Assembly (NCBI RefSeq): GCF_030272615.1
Contig: NC_081406.1
Span: 186,215,770-186,279,769 of the forward strand
Source: Cryptomeria japonica
Taxonomy: Eukaryota; Streptophyta; Pinopsida; Cupressales; Cupressaceae
Length of the DNA stretch: 64,000 nucleotides
Direction: 5' to 3'
Shown here: in pieces, positions 24,261-37,223 of the stretch
How positions within the stretch are numbered: position 1 is the stretch's first letter
Layout of the letters: each line of letters opens with the position of its first letter
Program-made: the position numbers and the translations under genes
Notes under the pieces: generated by a model
Told to the model about the DNA's origin: nothing
Seen by the model: only the letters and a program-made list of their open reading frames with translations
Databases searched by the model: none

Positions 24261-25500
24261 TGTAATGTACATGTCATATGCCATAACCTAGGGCTTAACA
24301 CACTTGTTGGAGGTTTTAAGGTGCATGAGAGGGATTGTCATGTTCATAGGTTGTTAATATCCCTACATGGGTTGTTACTTATACCATGAGATTGGTATTT
24401 TAGGATTAATGACTTGACTGGTGCACACTTCTATCTTTATGATTTTGATAGATTTGATCCACTTGTATTAGCCTTGTATGGATATATGAATATCTTTGTA
24501 GGACATCATAAATAGCTCATGATGTGGTGTCTATTGATTTTGTCCTATGATATTTACATGAGGGACATTGGAGTTTGGTAGGTTGCTTATGATTCAAGGT
24601 TATTTTTCTTTATATTCACAAGTGGTCAACATTCTTTGGGGGTTAAAGATGTTGTGATAGCATCCTGTGATGCATGGGTGATAATTCCTTTTTAGGAGAC
24701 ATTAGTTGATTTTGAGACTATAGCAAGTATAGATTGACAAGTGGAAGGTTTGGTGGAGTTGTAGAGGGAGTCTATAGGTGTTGGTGAGAATACTATCCTT
24801 GTCAAGAGGGAGTGTTATCTTTCTGGGTTACTCTAAAAGCATTTATACCATGTTTGGGGGTGCTACAAGATTGAATTATGCGTCGAAGGCGTGCCCATCT
24901 GCGCTAGTCACCACTGCTATATCCTACACGTGCAAATAGTTGCATGATCCAAGTTCCAAGTTTAGCATTCATTTGTGATCCAAGGTTCCCTTGGTAGTAA
25001 CAATGACAACTTTCCTGGTTACAGATCCCATTTCAAAAACAATGCTAGACCCAACCCACGCAGTTTATTATGCCGCTATTGATTATGTTGTTTAAGTAGT
25101 TAAGCTTAGTTAGAAGAGCTATGTTTAGTAATAGTAATTCCTAAAAATTATTAATGATATAAGTTTAGTATAGGTTTCAGTAAGTATACTCAAAGATATG
25201 ATTAGTTTAGTATAGGATCAGATAACTAATAGAGATAAGATAAGGCTCTTATTGTTTCGTCTATAGTAAGAGTGTTCTTTTATGAACTTTGTTAATCAAA
25301 GTATCTGCAATTTTATTAATTATAATTAATTTAAATTAATACTTCATTTTTTAAACATCAAAAGCTCACAACTTTTGCATATGAATTCCCTCTTTCATGA
25401 ATTTTTTGTAGCAATCATCTCAGAATACTTTAAACATTAACTGAGTAATTAATTAATAAAAAATTTAGGAATTTTACTAAGGAGTAATAAATTTTGGTAA
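24261..25500. other. Non-coding interior of the TIR element
   Basis: No long frame. At about 24810 the sequence gtcaagagggagtgttatc resembles a Copia polypurine tract followed by an LTR start (compare 5780-5795). It may be the 3' end of another retroelement relic, but I found no matching LTR partner. Confidence 0.35.
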
Positions 25501-25795
25501 ACCATGCTATCGCTCTTTGTTCCTTTCTCTACCTCTCTCTCCCAAAATCTAAACCTATCAATCCATCTGTTTGTTGCTCCCTCCCTCAATTTTTGCCCAT
25601 ATTTATACATCTCTCTCTAGATCTATCTATCTAACTCTCATTGAATCCCTTATTCCTTCTCTCTCTCTCTCAAGCTCTACACTTATATTTATACCTCTTC
25701 ATCACTCCCTCCTCTATCTCACTCTCTTTCCCCTAAGATCTAGAGTAGTGTCTATATATCTCCTTCCCATCTCTAGCAAGAAAATTTAGAGGGGA

Positions 25796-25885
25796 GGAGG
25801 AAAGGGGTAGATGGAAGTATCAACAAAGGGAGAGGGGGAGAGAGGTGAGAGGGAGAGGGTAATTAGGGAGAAGAGTAAATAAGAG

Positions 25886-25925
<40 letters not shown>

Positions 25926-26470
25926 GTAATTAGGTGGTAGGAGGAGAGGGTGAGAGGGGAAAGTATCAATAAAGGGGGGAGAGAGGTAGAGAGAGAGAGA
26001 GGTATCAACAAAGGGAGAGGGGGAGAGGTTAGAGAGAGGGTGATTGGGGTTAAGATAGAATGAGAGAGAGAGAGAGAGAGAGAGAGAGTTGGGTTTAATT
26101 AGGAGGTAGGAGAATAGAGGGAGAGGATAAAGTATCAACAAAGAGAGAGGAGAGATCAGGAGAGAGATGAAGAGAGAGTAATTAAGGGGAGGGGGAGAGG
26201 GGGGAGATGGAAGTATCTATAAAGGAATAGGGGGAGAGAGGTAAGAGAGAGAGGGTAATTGGGGGAAGAAATAATGAGAGTGAGAGAGAGAGAGAGTTTG
26301 GTGTAGTTATTGGATAAGAGGAGAGGGAGATGGGTATGTATCAACAAAGGGAGAGAGGGAGAGATGTGGAGAGAGGTGAAGAGAGAGACAATGAGAGAGG
26401 ATAATTAGGGGGAGGGAGAGGGTGGAGAGGGAAGTATCAACAAAGAGATAGAGAGAGAGGTTAATTAGGG
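25796..26470 (+). repeat. GA-rich minisatellite, purine orientation
   Basis: Near-continuous purine strand made of imperfect units of roughly 40-150 bp. Each unit contains the core tatcaacaaag (25820, 26004, 26133, 26338, 26437 and variants at 25966, 26213), a G/A block, and ggtaattaggg (25858, 25925, 26255, 26399, 26460). A (TA)n run lies at 25889-25911. Confidence 0.8.
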
Positions 26471-27240
<770 letters not shown>

Positions 27241-27388
27241 TCCCTAGCAACAAAATTCATAGGGGAAAGAAACCACACACCTCATCAAGAACTAAGATCC
27301 AAAAATAGCTAACACAAAAACATATAAATTAGAAAGATAATCAAGATCCATTACCAATAGGGAGATAGATCTCTATATAGATGAAAAT

Positions 27389-27685
27389 CATGAGGCCTTC
27401 ACTAACTAGGAAATATTATATCATGTGCATTCATATTGGGGGTTTAATATCCCGGAAATGAGGGTGAAATATATTTCTTATCGGTGAAAATAGGGGGGTT
27501 TTAAATTTAGACTATGAAAAAATACAATATTTGGTGAAAATAGGGGGGCATTTAATTCGGGTTGTGTATTGGGAAGGGGTGAAAAAAAAGGAGTTTAGGG
27601 AAATATTTTTTGTAAATAGGGGGATTCTTTAGTATGCTATGAACGCATGTGCTATAATCCAATTTCACTAGGTGAAGCCCCCGTG
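27389..27685 (-). mobile_element. hAT-like MITE, copy 2 (297 bp, inverted)
   Basis: Flanked by a perfect 8-bp duplication, atgaaaat, at 27381-27388 and 27686-27693. The right end, reverse-complemented, reads CACGGGGGCTTCACCTAG, close to the left end of copy 1. The interior aligns with copy 1 in reverse orientation (for example gaaaataggggg twice, ttatatcatgtgcattcat). It sits between two GA-rich blocks inside the large TIR element. Confidence 0.85.
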
Positions 27686-27693
27686 ATGAAAAT

Positions 27694-28970
27694 GGAGATA
27701 GAGAGGGAGATACAAATAAAGAGAGAGGAAAGGGATAAAGAGATGTAGAAGAGATAAATATATAGAGAGGGAGAGAATGAGAGAGGGAGAGATAGAGATG
27801 TATAAAGATAAAGATACAAATAAGGAGAGATATAAGGGTGGAGAGAGATGAAGAGATATATAGAGGGAGAGATAGGAAAAATAGAGAGAGATAGACAAAC
27901 CTAGAAAAGAGATAGAGACACAGATAGAGATATAGATATTAAGGTCTATGAAAAGAGAGGGAGAAATATTGAAAGACAAGGATGGATAGAAAGAGGGAGA
28001 CATATCTAGAGATAGAAAAGGAGAGAGGAAGATAGAGATAAAACTAAAGATAAAGTGAGAGGGAGATGAATAGATATAGAGAAATAGAGAGATAAAGACA
28101 AAGATAAATATATAGATAGATAGAGAGGTGTGTATAGAGAGGGGTACATAGAGTGAGATACAAAAAGGAAGAGATGGAGAGATATAAAGGAAGGGGGACA
28201 TGGATAGATAGAGAGATGTAGATAGTGTGATAGAATGATAAAGAGATAAAGAGAGATTATAGATAGGGATGGATAGAGAGGGAGAGAGAAACAAGGAGAG
28301 ATAGAGAGAGATATAAGGGGTATAGAGGAGGATGGGGGGAGAGAGCCGAAGATATAGAGAGAGGGAGTAAATAAAGAGATAAAGGGAGAGAAAGGGACAG
28401 ATACATAGAGAGGGCGATAGAGGAAGAGAGGGAGAGGTAGATTATTCATGTATAGAGGAAGATATATATAGATAGAGGGAGATATAGAAAGAGATGTGGA
28501 TACGAAAATAGATAGGGATGTGAAGATGGAGGTAGAGATATATATGGATAGGGAGTGATAGAGAGATTAGGAAAAATGAAGGGAGAGATGGAGTGAATAA
28601 GAGAGATTTAGAGATAATGAGATATAGATATATATGAAGATAGATCTATAGGGAGATAAAGATAGAGAGGACAAGAGTGGTAATGAAAGGAGGTGATAGA
28701 GACAAGTAATAAATAGGTATAGGTAGAAGAAGGTATAGGGGGGAGATAAATAGATAGAAGAAAGATTATTATAGATATAGAAATAAGGAGTGACAAGGAT
28801 AGAGTGGGAGAGGGAGAGATGGGAATAGAAAGAGGGAGATAGATGTAACTTGGGGAATATCTATATGGCATGAGTAAAGGAGTAAGATAAGTAGAGAAGA
28901 GAGATGAAAGATATATATAGAAGTATATATAGACAAGTGATAGAGAAAGGAGGTGATATGAAAAAAAGAG
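27694..28970 (+). repeat. Purine-rich (GAGA/GATA) simple-sequence block
   Basis: About 1.3 kb of gagata, gagaga and gatagata with very few pyrimidines other than T. The opposite strand yields long open frames rich in Ser, Leu, Tyr and Ile, which are artefacts of the repeat. Different in motif from the minisatellite at 25796-27240: no tatcaacaaag core. Confidence 0.8.
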
Positions 28971-28979
28971 ACTTTGTAT

Positions 28980-29411
28980 GCAAAATTTGTGAGTATTTAA
29001 AGTTTTAAAAATGAATGATTAACTTTAAATGATTATAAATATTTTTTTGTATATACTCTAATAAAATTACCTTATCTATTTCATAGGTCTCTAAATCACC
29101 TTTCCAACAATTGTAAAAGATGGACATTTCAATAAGAAACGCAAAAGTTATGCCCATTTTACTAAAAAATATTTTTTATGCTAAGAAAAATGGGTATTCA
29201 TTTTGGATAACATGACATCACAATAATGATGTTACAAAATGGATATCTGTTATCAACAAATATCTATTTTGGTTTGGTATTACCAAACCAAATTCAAATT
29301 TTTCCTAACCCACACAAAAATTCAAAGCGGAAATTAGTGTGTTTAGCAAAGTTTAAAACACATTTTTTCCCCACTGCCACTTTTTGGACCCCCATGATCT
29401 TGCACAAGCCC
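28980..29411 (-). repeat. Right inverted-repeat arm of the large TIR element
   Basis: In reverse complement this arm matches the outer end and the 24020-24255 block of the left arm. It ends ...atcttgcacaagccc followed by aata. Confidence 0.6.
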
Positions 29412-29858
29412 AATATCATCAATTCTCTTCATACAACATCAATCAAGTATCAGTAACTTGAGATCTTTCACAATCTACAATAATCCTTTGCATAAGAACA
29501 TCATTCATCTAAATTCATCATGTCAGTCACATTTCATACTATCCATAGTCATCTATCAGTAAACCAACATTATCCATTCAATTTAACCAAAAAATCAACA
29601 ACAAACAAGTAGAGAACCATCAACCTGATGCAGGTCTTTCATAATCACCCATATTCCTATCAATCCATCATATCATGTTCATATGATCAACAACATCGCA
29701 CAACCTCATAATTATTGCAACAAGCGGGTTGGCATAGTTACTTTCTTCCAATAAATACCCTATAATCAATGACACCACAACACTTGTCATAAATCAAAGA
29801 AAACAACATATATTGTAAGAAATCAAGTTGACATCAATGGAAACACATATTTCCAACA
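29412..29858 (-). repeat. LTR-like sequence, right segment
   Basis: CAT/ATC-rich DNA ending with gttgacatcaatgg ... tttccaaca. On the minus strand this is a TGTTGGAAA start followed by ccattgatgtcaac, typical of the Copia LTR starts here (compare 8791 and 32562). It probably continues 20922-23165 once the TIR element is removed. The bases flanking the two outer ends (taata, tgatg) do not match, so the element is rearranged or the edges are misplaced. Confidence 0.45.
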
Positions 29859-29863
29859 TGATG

Positions 29864-30382
29864 ATGTAAAAGAGAGATTGCGCATGGTAGGGCAGAGGCT
29901 AAATCATAATCGAAATGCTAAATTAAAATGATATTACCTTAAATATGATAATGGTGGTGATGTGATGCTACTTAGACAAGTCCTTTAAGTTTTAGTGTAA
30001 TATTGTGATAGGGAAAGACATAACAAGCTCAACAATGAAAACATACTTACATGCAAGTTGTTGTAGCTTACTACTCCATAATGCTAAGCACTTAAATCCA
30101 TAATTTCTTGAAAATAAGATCTCTTATAGAAACTTTAGGTGTCTTATGAATGATAAATAATTTATTTTTATAAGGTATCTCATAATTTAGGCCAACTTTC
30201 AACAATCAAATGAAAATATTAGGATCATATCACAAATGGTGGGAATAGACACTCACACACATTTGAATTTGGCCCCCCTTTTAAAGTGACTATGACACTA
30301 GGCACCCTAGTCCACTTAAAAAGGAACAAGAGAAAGATGGTTGCAAAGTGTAAGATCCTAGGACATAGGATATGGTCACAAC
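29864..30382. other. Unassigned spacer
   Basis: AT-rich DNA without long frames or recognisable repeats. Confidence 0.45.
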
Positions 30383-30387
30383 ATTAG

Positions 30388-30830
30388 TGTTATGTAGCTA
30401 AATATATGATATTATAAAATATTTAAGTGGATGAAGATATCAGCACATGGAACACATCTCTCAAGTTAGTTATATTGAGTCATGTGAATAATTTATAAAT
30501 TAATTATATCAAGAGTTGAGTAGACCTTCATTATGATTTACCCTTTCATAATGTTATTAGGAAGAGGTATATATAAAGGAAGGTGATTATCATTGTAAGA
30601 GACATGTCTGAAGTATGATATAATTTTATTTGGAATCTTTTGGAGATATAACATGGAGTGGCTTCTTCCTTAAGGAGTATTATATATGGTGTTACCCTAC
30701 CTCAAGGGTGTGCTCTATTTTCGTATATATTGGATATTAGGGCATATTCACCCACATACATCTCTTGTGTCATCTGAGATATATCTTATGCAATTTATTA
30801 TATTCATTATTACATATGAAGTTCTTAATA
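30388..30830 (+). repeat. 5' LTR of the gag-only element
   Basis: 443 bp, starting TGTTATGTAG; the end TTCTTAATA corresponds to TTCTTAACA in the 3' copy. A TATA box (ggtatatataaagg) lies near 30566. Confidence 0.85.
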
Positions 30831-30832
30831 AG

Positions 30833-30844
30833 TGGTATCAGAAC
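30833..30844 (+). other. Primer binding site of the gag-only element
   Basis: tggtatcagaac begins two bases after the LTR end, one mismatch from the initiator Met-type site. Confidence 0.8.
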
Positions 30845-31408
30845 ATGATCTTGGCACCATGAAGGCAAGACATTTTTCTTCAAATTTGGAGGTTATTTTG
30901 GAAATCACATATCTTTCATATTTGATTTTAAAAAAAAAAAAATTATATGATTTTTAAAGGGTTTTTGCAACACATATTGAAGAATTGCTAATCCAATTTT
31001 TAGAACAATTGAATTATAATTGAGAGATTTATTGCAGAATTATAGTTTTTGTCCTAACTTTTTATAAAAGTAGATATTTAATAGATCTGAGTGAATTGCT
31101 GCCTAATTTTTGAAGGGTTTTTTTGGATAACATTAAAGCATATACATTCCAAATTTAAAGTTTTAATCATTGATATTTGAGAGTTATTTAAATTTTATTA
31201 TTTTTTATAAATTTTCTTTCCAAGTCACAAATCAACATTTTTTTTTCCAAACTTCTTACATTTATGGAAACCTCATGAAAGTTCATTAGGGGTATATTAC
31301 TTCTACTTTTTAATTTGAGGTTGACTAAATCAATTTTTAGTTGTATCAAAGTTGAGTCAATTAGATTTGGTGAAGGGTTATGTATTGAGGCACCTTTTTT
31401 AGAAAACC

Positions 31409-32562
31409 TATTGAACCCAAGGTAGGACTAAGAGGGGGGTGAACCAGTCTTAAACAAAAATTAATGTAGCACATAAACAAACAATCAGCAACACAAACAC
31501 AACACATGAACACTAATATTTTCTACGTGGAAAACCCAAACAAGGAAAAACAACAGTGAGCACTTGCCCACAAAATATATACACTATGTATATCAGATTA
31601 CAACGAATGAGCTCAATACTCCGGACTTGCAAACCAAGGCTAACTTCTCTTGGGGAAAGATACAAAAGAGGACTTGCAAACTTGAAGCTATCTGGAACAG
31701 GGCAAGATACAAAAATGATTTGACAAGAAGGATCTCCTGATCATGAAGTTGTACTTGAACTTTGCATCAAGTGACCAACATCAACTCACACAACTCAGAC
31801 CTCAACTATCAATACTTTGTCTCATACCTCTGCCACAGTCTCAAATAGCTCACATATCAATCAATCACAACACTTCTTCTTTGCTCTTCATCAAATTTCT
31901 CTAATTATCTTCACATCACATACTTCCTCTCATTCTCTACACATTCTCATCCATGAAACTTAATCATATACATCCTTTATATACAAGATAGATCATTAAA
32001 GCTTGAACCAAGCCAACCTAAAACAAAAATATACCTTCCGTAGAAAAAACAAAACACATGTTGATCCACTCCAGAAGAAAGAGGGGATCAAAACACATCT
32101 TCCAAAGATAAATCCATTGATCCACAATCACCAAAACATAACCAACACGCAACACATTCATATAAGCAATTAACGGTCAAAACATATCCTCTAATGCAAA
32201 TAACTCTACTCTGGATCTCCACATGCTATGGTGAGACCCATAACACATCCAATAACCTTCCACAAATCATATCTATACCCAAAGATATGTTTAACATATC
32301 ACAACCGGGTATGAATAATGCCACAACATCTGAAGAACACAAAGATATTTCCGAACCACAAATCCAACTCATCCATAATACCAAAAGCATAACCAAAGAA
32401 GATAATAATATCAAACAACATCAACAACACATTATAGACCCAAACACTTCCAGGATAACCAATAGGACAACTACAACACCAATACAACAAGATATCTCTA
32501 CACCACATACATTCCAAACCAACAACTATTTGGAACAACAATTTTGACATCAATGGCAACCA
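31409..32562 (-). repeat. Probable solo LTR nested in the gag-only element
   Basis: On + it begins tattgaacccaaggtagg and then actaagaggggggtgaacc, followed by tttctacgtggaaaaccc ~90 bases later: the same pair of motifs found at the U5 side of the other long Copia LTRs read on +. It ends with attttgacatcaatggcaac. No coding content of its own. Target duplications are not clear (aacct left, aacca right), so the exact ends are uncertain by a few bases. Confidence 0.55.
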
Positions 32563-33070
32563 TAGAAATAGATACTTCCAACAAAACCTACTTGCAATGG
32601 GTTCATTTAATTTTGATGGAAGTAGAGATGCATTACAATGGTGGCACAAATATAAAATATCTCACAGTCAACTTATACATTTTTTCTCATTTTTTAAGGG
32701 GTGAAGCTAAGAAATGGTATGCACCGTTAGATAATGATGTTTCCCTTGTGGATAAACTCAAACAAGCTTTCTTAGAGAGATGAGCTCCAAAAGATCAAGA
32801 AGAAGAAGAAAATAAATAAAATGAAGCTGGGAAAGAAGAGCAGGAAGAAGATGAAAAAGAGGAAGAAGAGGAGGAAAATAAACAAGAGGAATAAAATGAA
32901 GAAGAGATAGAAGAGGAGGAGGACAATAAACAAGAGGAAGAAGATAAAGAAGATGAAGAAGAGGAGGACAAATATAAAGAAGAGAAGCAAGAAGAGGAAG
33001 AAGATGAGGAGTGAGGAAAAGAAGATGGAGAAGGAAAAGAAGAAGGAGATGATACAAGTACATGCACTTG
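32544..33070 (+). pseudogene. gag: Gag capsid fragment with Glu/Lys-rich tail
   Basis: The frame from about 32553 (MATIEIDTSNKTYLQW) includes a block resembling the Retrotrans_gag pattern: FLRGEAKKWYAPLDNDVSLV, then LKQAFLER, and a stop at 32781-32783. Downstream to about 33070 the sequence is a run of gaa/gag/aaa codons with stops, giving a highly acidic, probably unstructured tail. The antisense frames there (Ser- or Leu-rich) are artefacts. The N-terminus overlaps the inferred edge of the nested LTR, so the true start may have been lost. Confidence 0.55.
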
Positions 33071-33119
33071 AGCTCTAATAAAGGAATATTCAATCTTTAT
33101 TTTTCATGGATGAATTCAA

Positions 33120-34034
33120 AAGGAAAACTTTATTGCCTCTAAAAATGCTAGTAGCAAGTATAACCTCTTCAACAAGGAATCAACAAATACGATACATGTA
33201 CAAGAAAAGAACATCAAGGACAGACAAATATTAGGTATGGATATTCCAATTCATGAAGATTTAAAGCTCTCTATGGATAAATATGTTTTGCATTCAAATA
33301 TTTATGCCTTGGATGTGGTTGGAATGGATATTGATCTTGGTTATACTTGGTTATAATATTTGGAAACAATAAATATCAATGTGAAAAAGAAGTTCATGAA
33401 GATTTGGTATAGAAGGAAAAAAAATTACATTACAAGATATTACATGTAAAGAATTACAAAGGAAGTTCAAGAATCTCATGAAGATTGTAACAATTTATTA
33501 GAGGAAAATCAAGACAATAAAAAATATTGAAGAAAATGAAAAGATAAATATTCTAATAAGGAATCACTAAAACAAGTGGTAAAAAATGTTGAAGAATGAG
33601 AGAAGGTTTCAGTGATAGCAAAGAGTGAAGTACATAAGCATCCACATCATTTTAAGAGCCAGGAATCATGGAGAAAACCTTCATGGATACATCATAGTAT
33701 ATTGAATCAACAAGGCAATCACTATGGACATACATGGAATCAAATAAATAATTATACCAGTCAGTGGTATCACAAAAATAATGGCTACGCATGGAAACAA
33801 ATGGGGAGTTACTATGATAAGGAATGTAATCAATGGGGTAAAACAAATAATGGCTCATAAATAGGATCTTAGAATTATCAAGAAAAAGGCACAACATAGA
33901 TCAACTATTGATAATTGGTCATGGCATTATATTTGTAATTGGTCATGCCATTATATTTGTAATAACTTGTGACAATCATACTCTTTGGCTTCTTTTCATG
34001 TTTCAAGGATGAAACATGTCAAGGAGGAATGACA
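33120..34034 (+). pseudogene. Decayed C-terminal part of the gag-only element
   Basis: AT-rich internal sequence with several short frames. The longest (33612-33860) is rich in Trp, His, Tyr, Asn and Gln (for example NNGYAWKQMGSYYDK) with repeated WxQ/WxK motifs. No zinc knuckle, protease or polymerase motif is visible. A purine run aaggagg precedes the 3' LTR near 34021. Confidence 0.4.
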
Positions 34035-34469
34035 TGTTATGTAACTAGGGATATGATATTCTAAGGTATTTAGGTGGATGGAGATGTTGATATGTGGCAC
34101 ACATCCCTTATTGTAGAAATATTGGGTCATGTGTATGATTTATGTAATTAATTATATAACTGAGTAGCCCTTCATTAGGATTTACCCTTCCATAATATAA
34201 TTGGGAAGAGGTATATATAAAGGAAGATGATTATCATTGTAAGAGACATGTGTGAAGTATAATATTATATTTGGGATCTCTTGGAGATATAGCATGGAGT
34301 GGCTTCTTCGTTAAGGAGTATTATATGGTGTTACCCTACCTTAAGGATGTACTCTATTTTGGCATATATTGGATATTAGAGCATATTGTCCCACATACAT
34401 CTCTTGTGTCATGTGAGATATACCTTATGGAATTTATAATTTCTATTATTATATGTGAAGTTCTTAACA
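34035..34469 (+). repeat. 3' LTR of the gag-only element
   Basis: 435 bp, from TGTTATGTAACT to TTCTTAACA, with a TATA-like ggtatatataaagg near 34209. It aligns with 30388-30830 throughout. Confidence 0.85.
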
Positions 34470-34474
34470 AATAG

Positions 34475-35950
34475 CATATGATGACAATTTGGATGTGATA
34501 GGGCCAAAAATAGGCTTGAAATGACTTGGGAGAGAGAACACCAAAGTAAGAGCCCAAAATAGAGTGTGAAATTGTAAGGGCATACAATTTATGACACTAC
34601 ATTATGTCAATAAGTACTTCCTTCTACAACTACACTTTGAAGAAAGGATGCAAGCGACTTTCAAGATGTACATGCCAATAATTGAAATATTTGATTTTTA
34701 AGTGGTTTCTTATTTTTGCCAACCACATATATATCAAAATATTTTAGACAATTTAGAAGGATAATTTGGAGCTGAAAATTTATCGATTTGCCTATTATTT
34801 GAGCTATGTACTACCCTGACCTGCCATCTAGCAATCATTTGATTCATCCTTGAAAATATTGTGAAATATATTATTTGTGTGGGATTTTAAAATATTTATC
34901 CATCTTTTCTATCATTTTAGTCATGCTCAAGATGCTTGGCACTAGACTTCTGGTTTCTTCTACCCTTAGTGCTTGAGTTTTTTACTTTGTATAATAGCAT
35001 TCTATGGGAGGATGATATATTTCCTAATGCTTTCAAATTACTATTTTTTTGCATTTGGAAAGATAGATTGCATTCTTTTCTAACTCAACTACAGACTATA
35101 AATTTCCTATTTTTCTTCAAATTGTTGGTTATTTTTTATGTGTTGATGCAAATCTAAGTTTAAGTTGGAAAGGTTACACTTCAGTTTCAACAACTCAACA
35201 TATTGTTGGACCACTACGGGAACACCCCTTGCAAGGTGGCCAAGGTGTCGCCTTCACCATTTGGTACTAGATCCCCTCACCAATATAGGGGATCTAATCT
35301 CTTGACGTCCTCACATCACTACCAAAATAGTCATTGAGAAGCCACCACTTTGTCTCTACCTCCACCAAGAATATATATATGAGTTTAGTTGGACCCTCTT
35401 CCTCCTTATTCATCTAGCTAACAAGGGAGGGTGGTCTCCAACTCGACACCACTTCTTCACGTCCTCTTAGTGATGCGATTGACGTCCTCTTAACTATCAC
35501 TAAATCTAGTTTATTTAGCTTGCTCTCTCTCTATAGAGATCTACACAAAATCAACTATAATAGGCTCTTGTGGAATAATAAATGATAACTAATAATGGGT
35601 GGGAACATATGGTTGGTGACACTAACTTTCTTAGTAGGTGTAGTAATCCTAATTCTCTAGAAATTCTTCCAAATATTCATTTTTTTATTGTAGCTTAATT
35701 CTGGTTTTTGTTTTTATGTTATTATGATGACTTAATAGTTAATTTCCTTGTGAAATCATAAAACCTTTCATTCTATCACTATTATATGTTAATTTGTCAT
35801 CATGACTTTTCAATTTAAATTTAAAACACAATTCTATAAAACGTATTCTTTAACTATATACTTCAACAAATTTAATTTAATATATAATCTTTTATTAAAA
35901 ACTTCTAAAAAATTTATGCCTATAACAAGTCATATCTAATTTTGTTATGA
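34475..35950. other. Unassigned spacer
   Basis: AT-rich, no supported gene. Short frames such as 34936-35157 have no family signature. Confidence 0.4.
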
Positions 35951-36047
35951 AACTGGCTATCCAGTCTCTAAGATGCACCAATACATAAATTATGATGTAT
36001 GAAAATAACTTATACACTGGTACATCCTAAAGACTAGATAATCATTT
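35951..36047. repeat. Imperfect inverted repeat (foldback)
   Basis: The left arm 35951-35988 (ctggctatccagtctctaag ...) is complementary with a few mismatches to 36010-36047 (... cctaaagactagataatc), leaving a loop of about 21 bases. The right arm is part of the 78-bp tandem repeat that follows. Confidence 0.65.
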
Positions 36048-36160
36048 CCTCTAATTTCAAACCCTTTTACATTATGAAGTGTATAACTTATACACCGATA
36101 CATCCTAAAGACTAGATAGTCATTTCCCCTAATTTCAATCCTTTCGCATCATAAAGTATA
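36005..36160 (+). repeat. Tandem duplication, 78-bp unit, two copies
   Basis: Units at 36005-36082 and 36083-36160 both read ataacttatacac ... catcctaaagactagata ... catttcc(c/t)ctaatttcaa. About ten differences separate them. Confidence 0.8.
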
Positions 36161-37020
36161 TTGCAATTTGTGGACTCTTAGAAAATGATATACGTTATAT
36201 AAAAGTCTAAGAACAGCTAAGCAAAGACCAGTCCAAGTGACCGCCCAAGGGGAAAATGTTTCTATATCCTAGACTCCATGTTATTATTCTTGTAATGTAT
36301 GGTAAAGTGGACCTTTCACCCCAAAGAAAATGGATACTTAGCCCCAAAGGAAGACCAAATTTTTCAACTTACAATTGTTCTCATTCTCACGTAAGAATAT
36401 GAAATTTCCATGACGAAGTACGCATGCAATTATATTAATAAGATAAACAGCAAATGTTTTCTGTTGACTATCAACGACTATATAGAATACGATAAAATAG
36501 AAGGCTTCTAGAATATTTTTGGTCAAAGATAGTTTAAATTATGATTGAGTTAATTATTTGGAGGAAACAGACGCGAAATCGGAAGAATTGACCAACCCTA
36601 CTTTATCCCAATGAAATGAGCATCATTCGGTGGAATAATTTTTGTATTGATGATCGTCTTTTATTTATGTTGATAATTATTTTTCTCTTTTCATTTAAGA
36701 AAATGTTGTTAAATTATTTGGTAGTTGTAATGGCTCTTCCATCTTTGAATAGATCTTTTATATAAATTACTGTTAAAGTATCTAGATTGAGCCTTTTTAT
36801 TTTTAAATAGATTTCTTAAAAAAATGTTGTTAAGTATTTAGTACTCATATTGAATCTTTTATCTTTGGATAGATCTTTTATAGGAACTTCTGAGTATTTA
36901 GATTGAATCTTTTTATTTTTTAATAAATTGTGTAGAGGAAATTTCCAGGTATTTAGATTCTTTGAATAATAAAATTGATGTTCCTAAATATAATTCAATT
37001 CAACAATCAAAAATAAATTT
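36161..37020. other. AT-rich spacer upstream of the kinase gene
   Basis: The phrase gatcttttatataaattactg and variants (attgaatctttttatttttaa, gatagatcttttatagga) recur at about 36720-36960, a short degenerate repeat. No coding signal. Confidence 0.4.
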
Positions 37021-37021
37021 T

Positions 37022-37066
37022 AACCAATAAAAACAGAATAAGTGTTATTCTATTTTTATTATATAA
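37022..37066 (+). promoter_or_regulatory. Candidate core promoter of the kinase gene
   Basis: A TATATAA box lies at 37060-37066, about 160 bases before the predicted start codon, with accaataa (CCAAT-like) at 37022. In AT-rich plant DNA such boxes also occur by chance, so this is a position-based guess. Confidence 0.3.
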
Positions 37067-37223
37067 GAATATGAAATTGCCATGCATTGTCTGACCATTG
37101 AAGAATGTGATTAAATAGAAGCTGTATGTCTAAACTTTATCTGTAGAAGCTCTGCCATCTAAAACAAGGTGTTTCTCACTCAGCTGTCCCAACTGCAAAA
37201 AGCCCATCATTTACAATTGAACA

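Larger units (their letters stand above)
30388..34469 (+). mobile_element. Short LTR retrotransposon with gag only
   Basis: The LTRs at 30388-30830 and 34035-34469 match along their length. tggtatcagaac follows the 5' LTR after two bases, and flanks attag (30383-30387) and aatag (34470-34474) agree at four of five positions. After removing the nested LTR-like block (31409-32562) the internal region is only about 2 kb and shows a gag-type domain but no protease, RT or integrase. This fits a gag-only non-autonomous LTR element (TR-GAG type). Confidence 0.8.

Noticed and set aside
24805-25320. Possible 3' polypurine tract and LTR of another Copia element (caagagggagtgtta)
   Set aside because: No matching second LTR, no RNase H upstream and no TG...CA pair. 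Kept only as a remark in the spacer entry.
27668-28871. Long minus-strand open frames rich in Ser, Leu, Tyr and Ile (up to 208 codons)
   Set aside because: They are translations of the complementary strand of a GA/GATA simple repeat. Several frames are open at once and show only repeat periodicity.
32758-33093. Minus-strand Leu- and Ser-rich frames resembling membrane proteins
   Set aside because: They are antisense to the gaa/gag codon run of the gag-only element. All three minus frames are open, as expected for a low-complexity tract.
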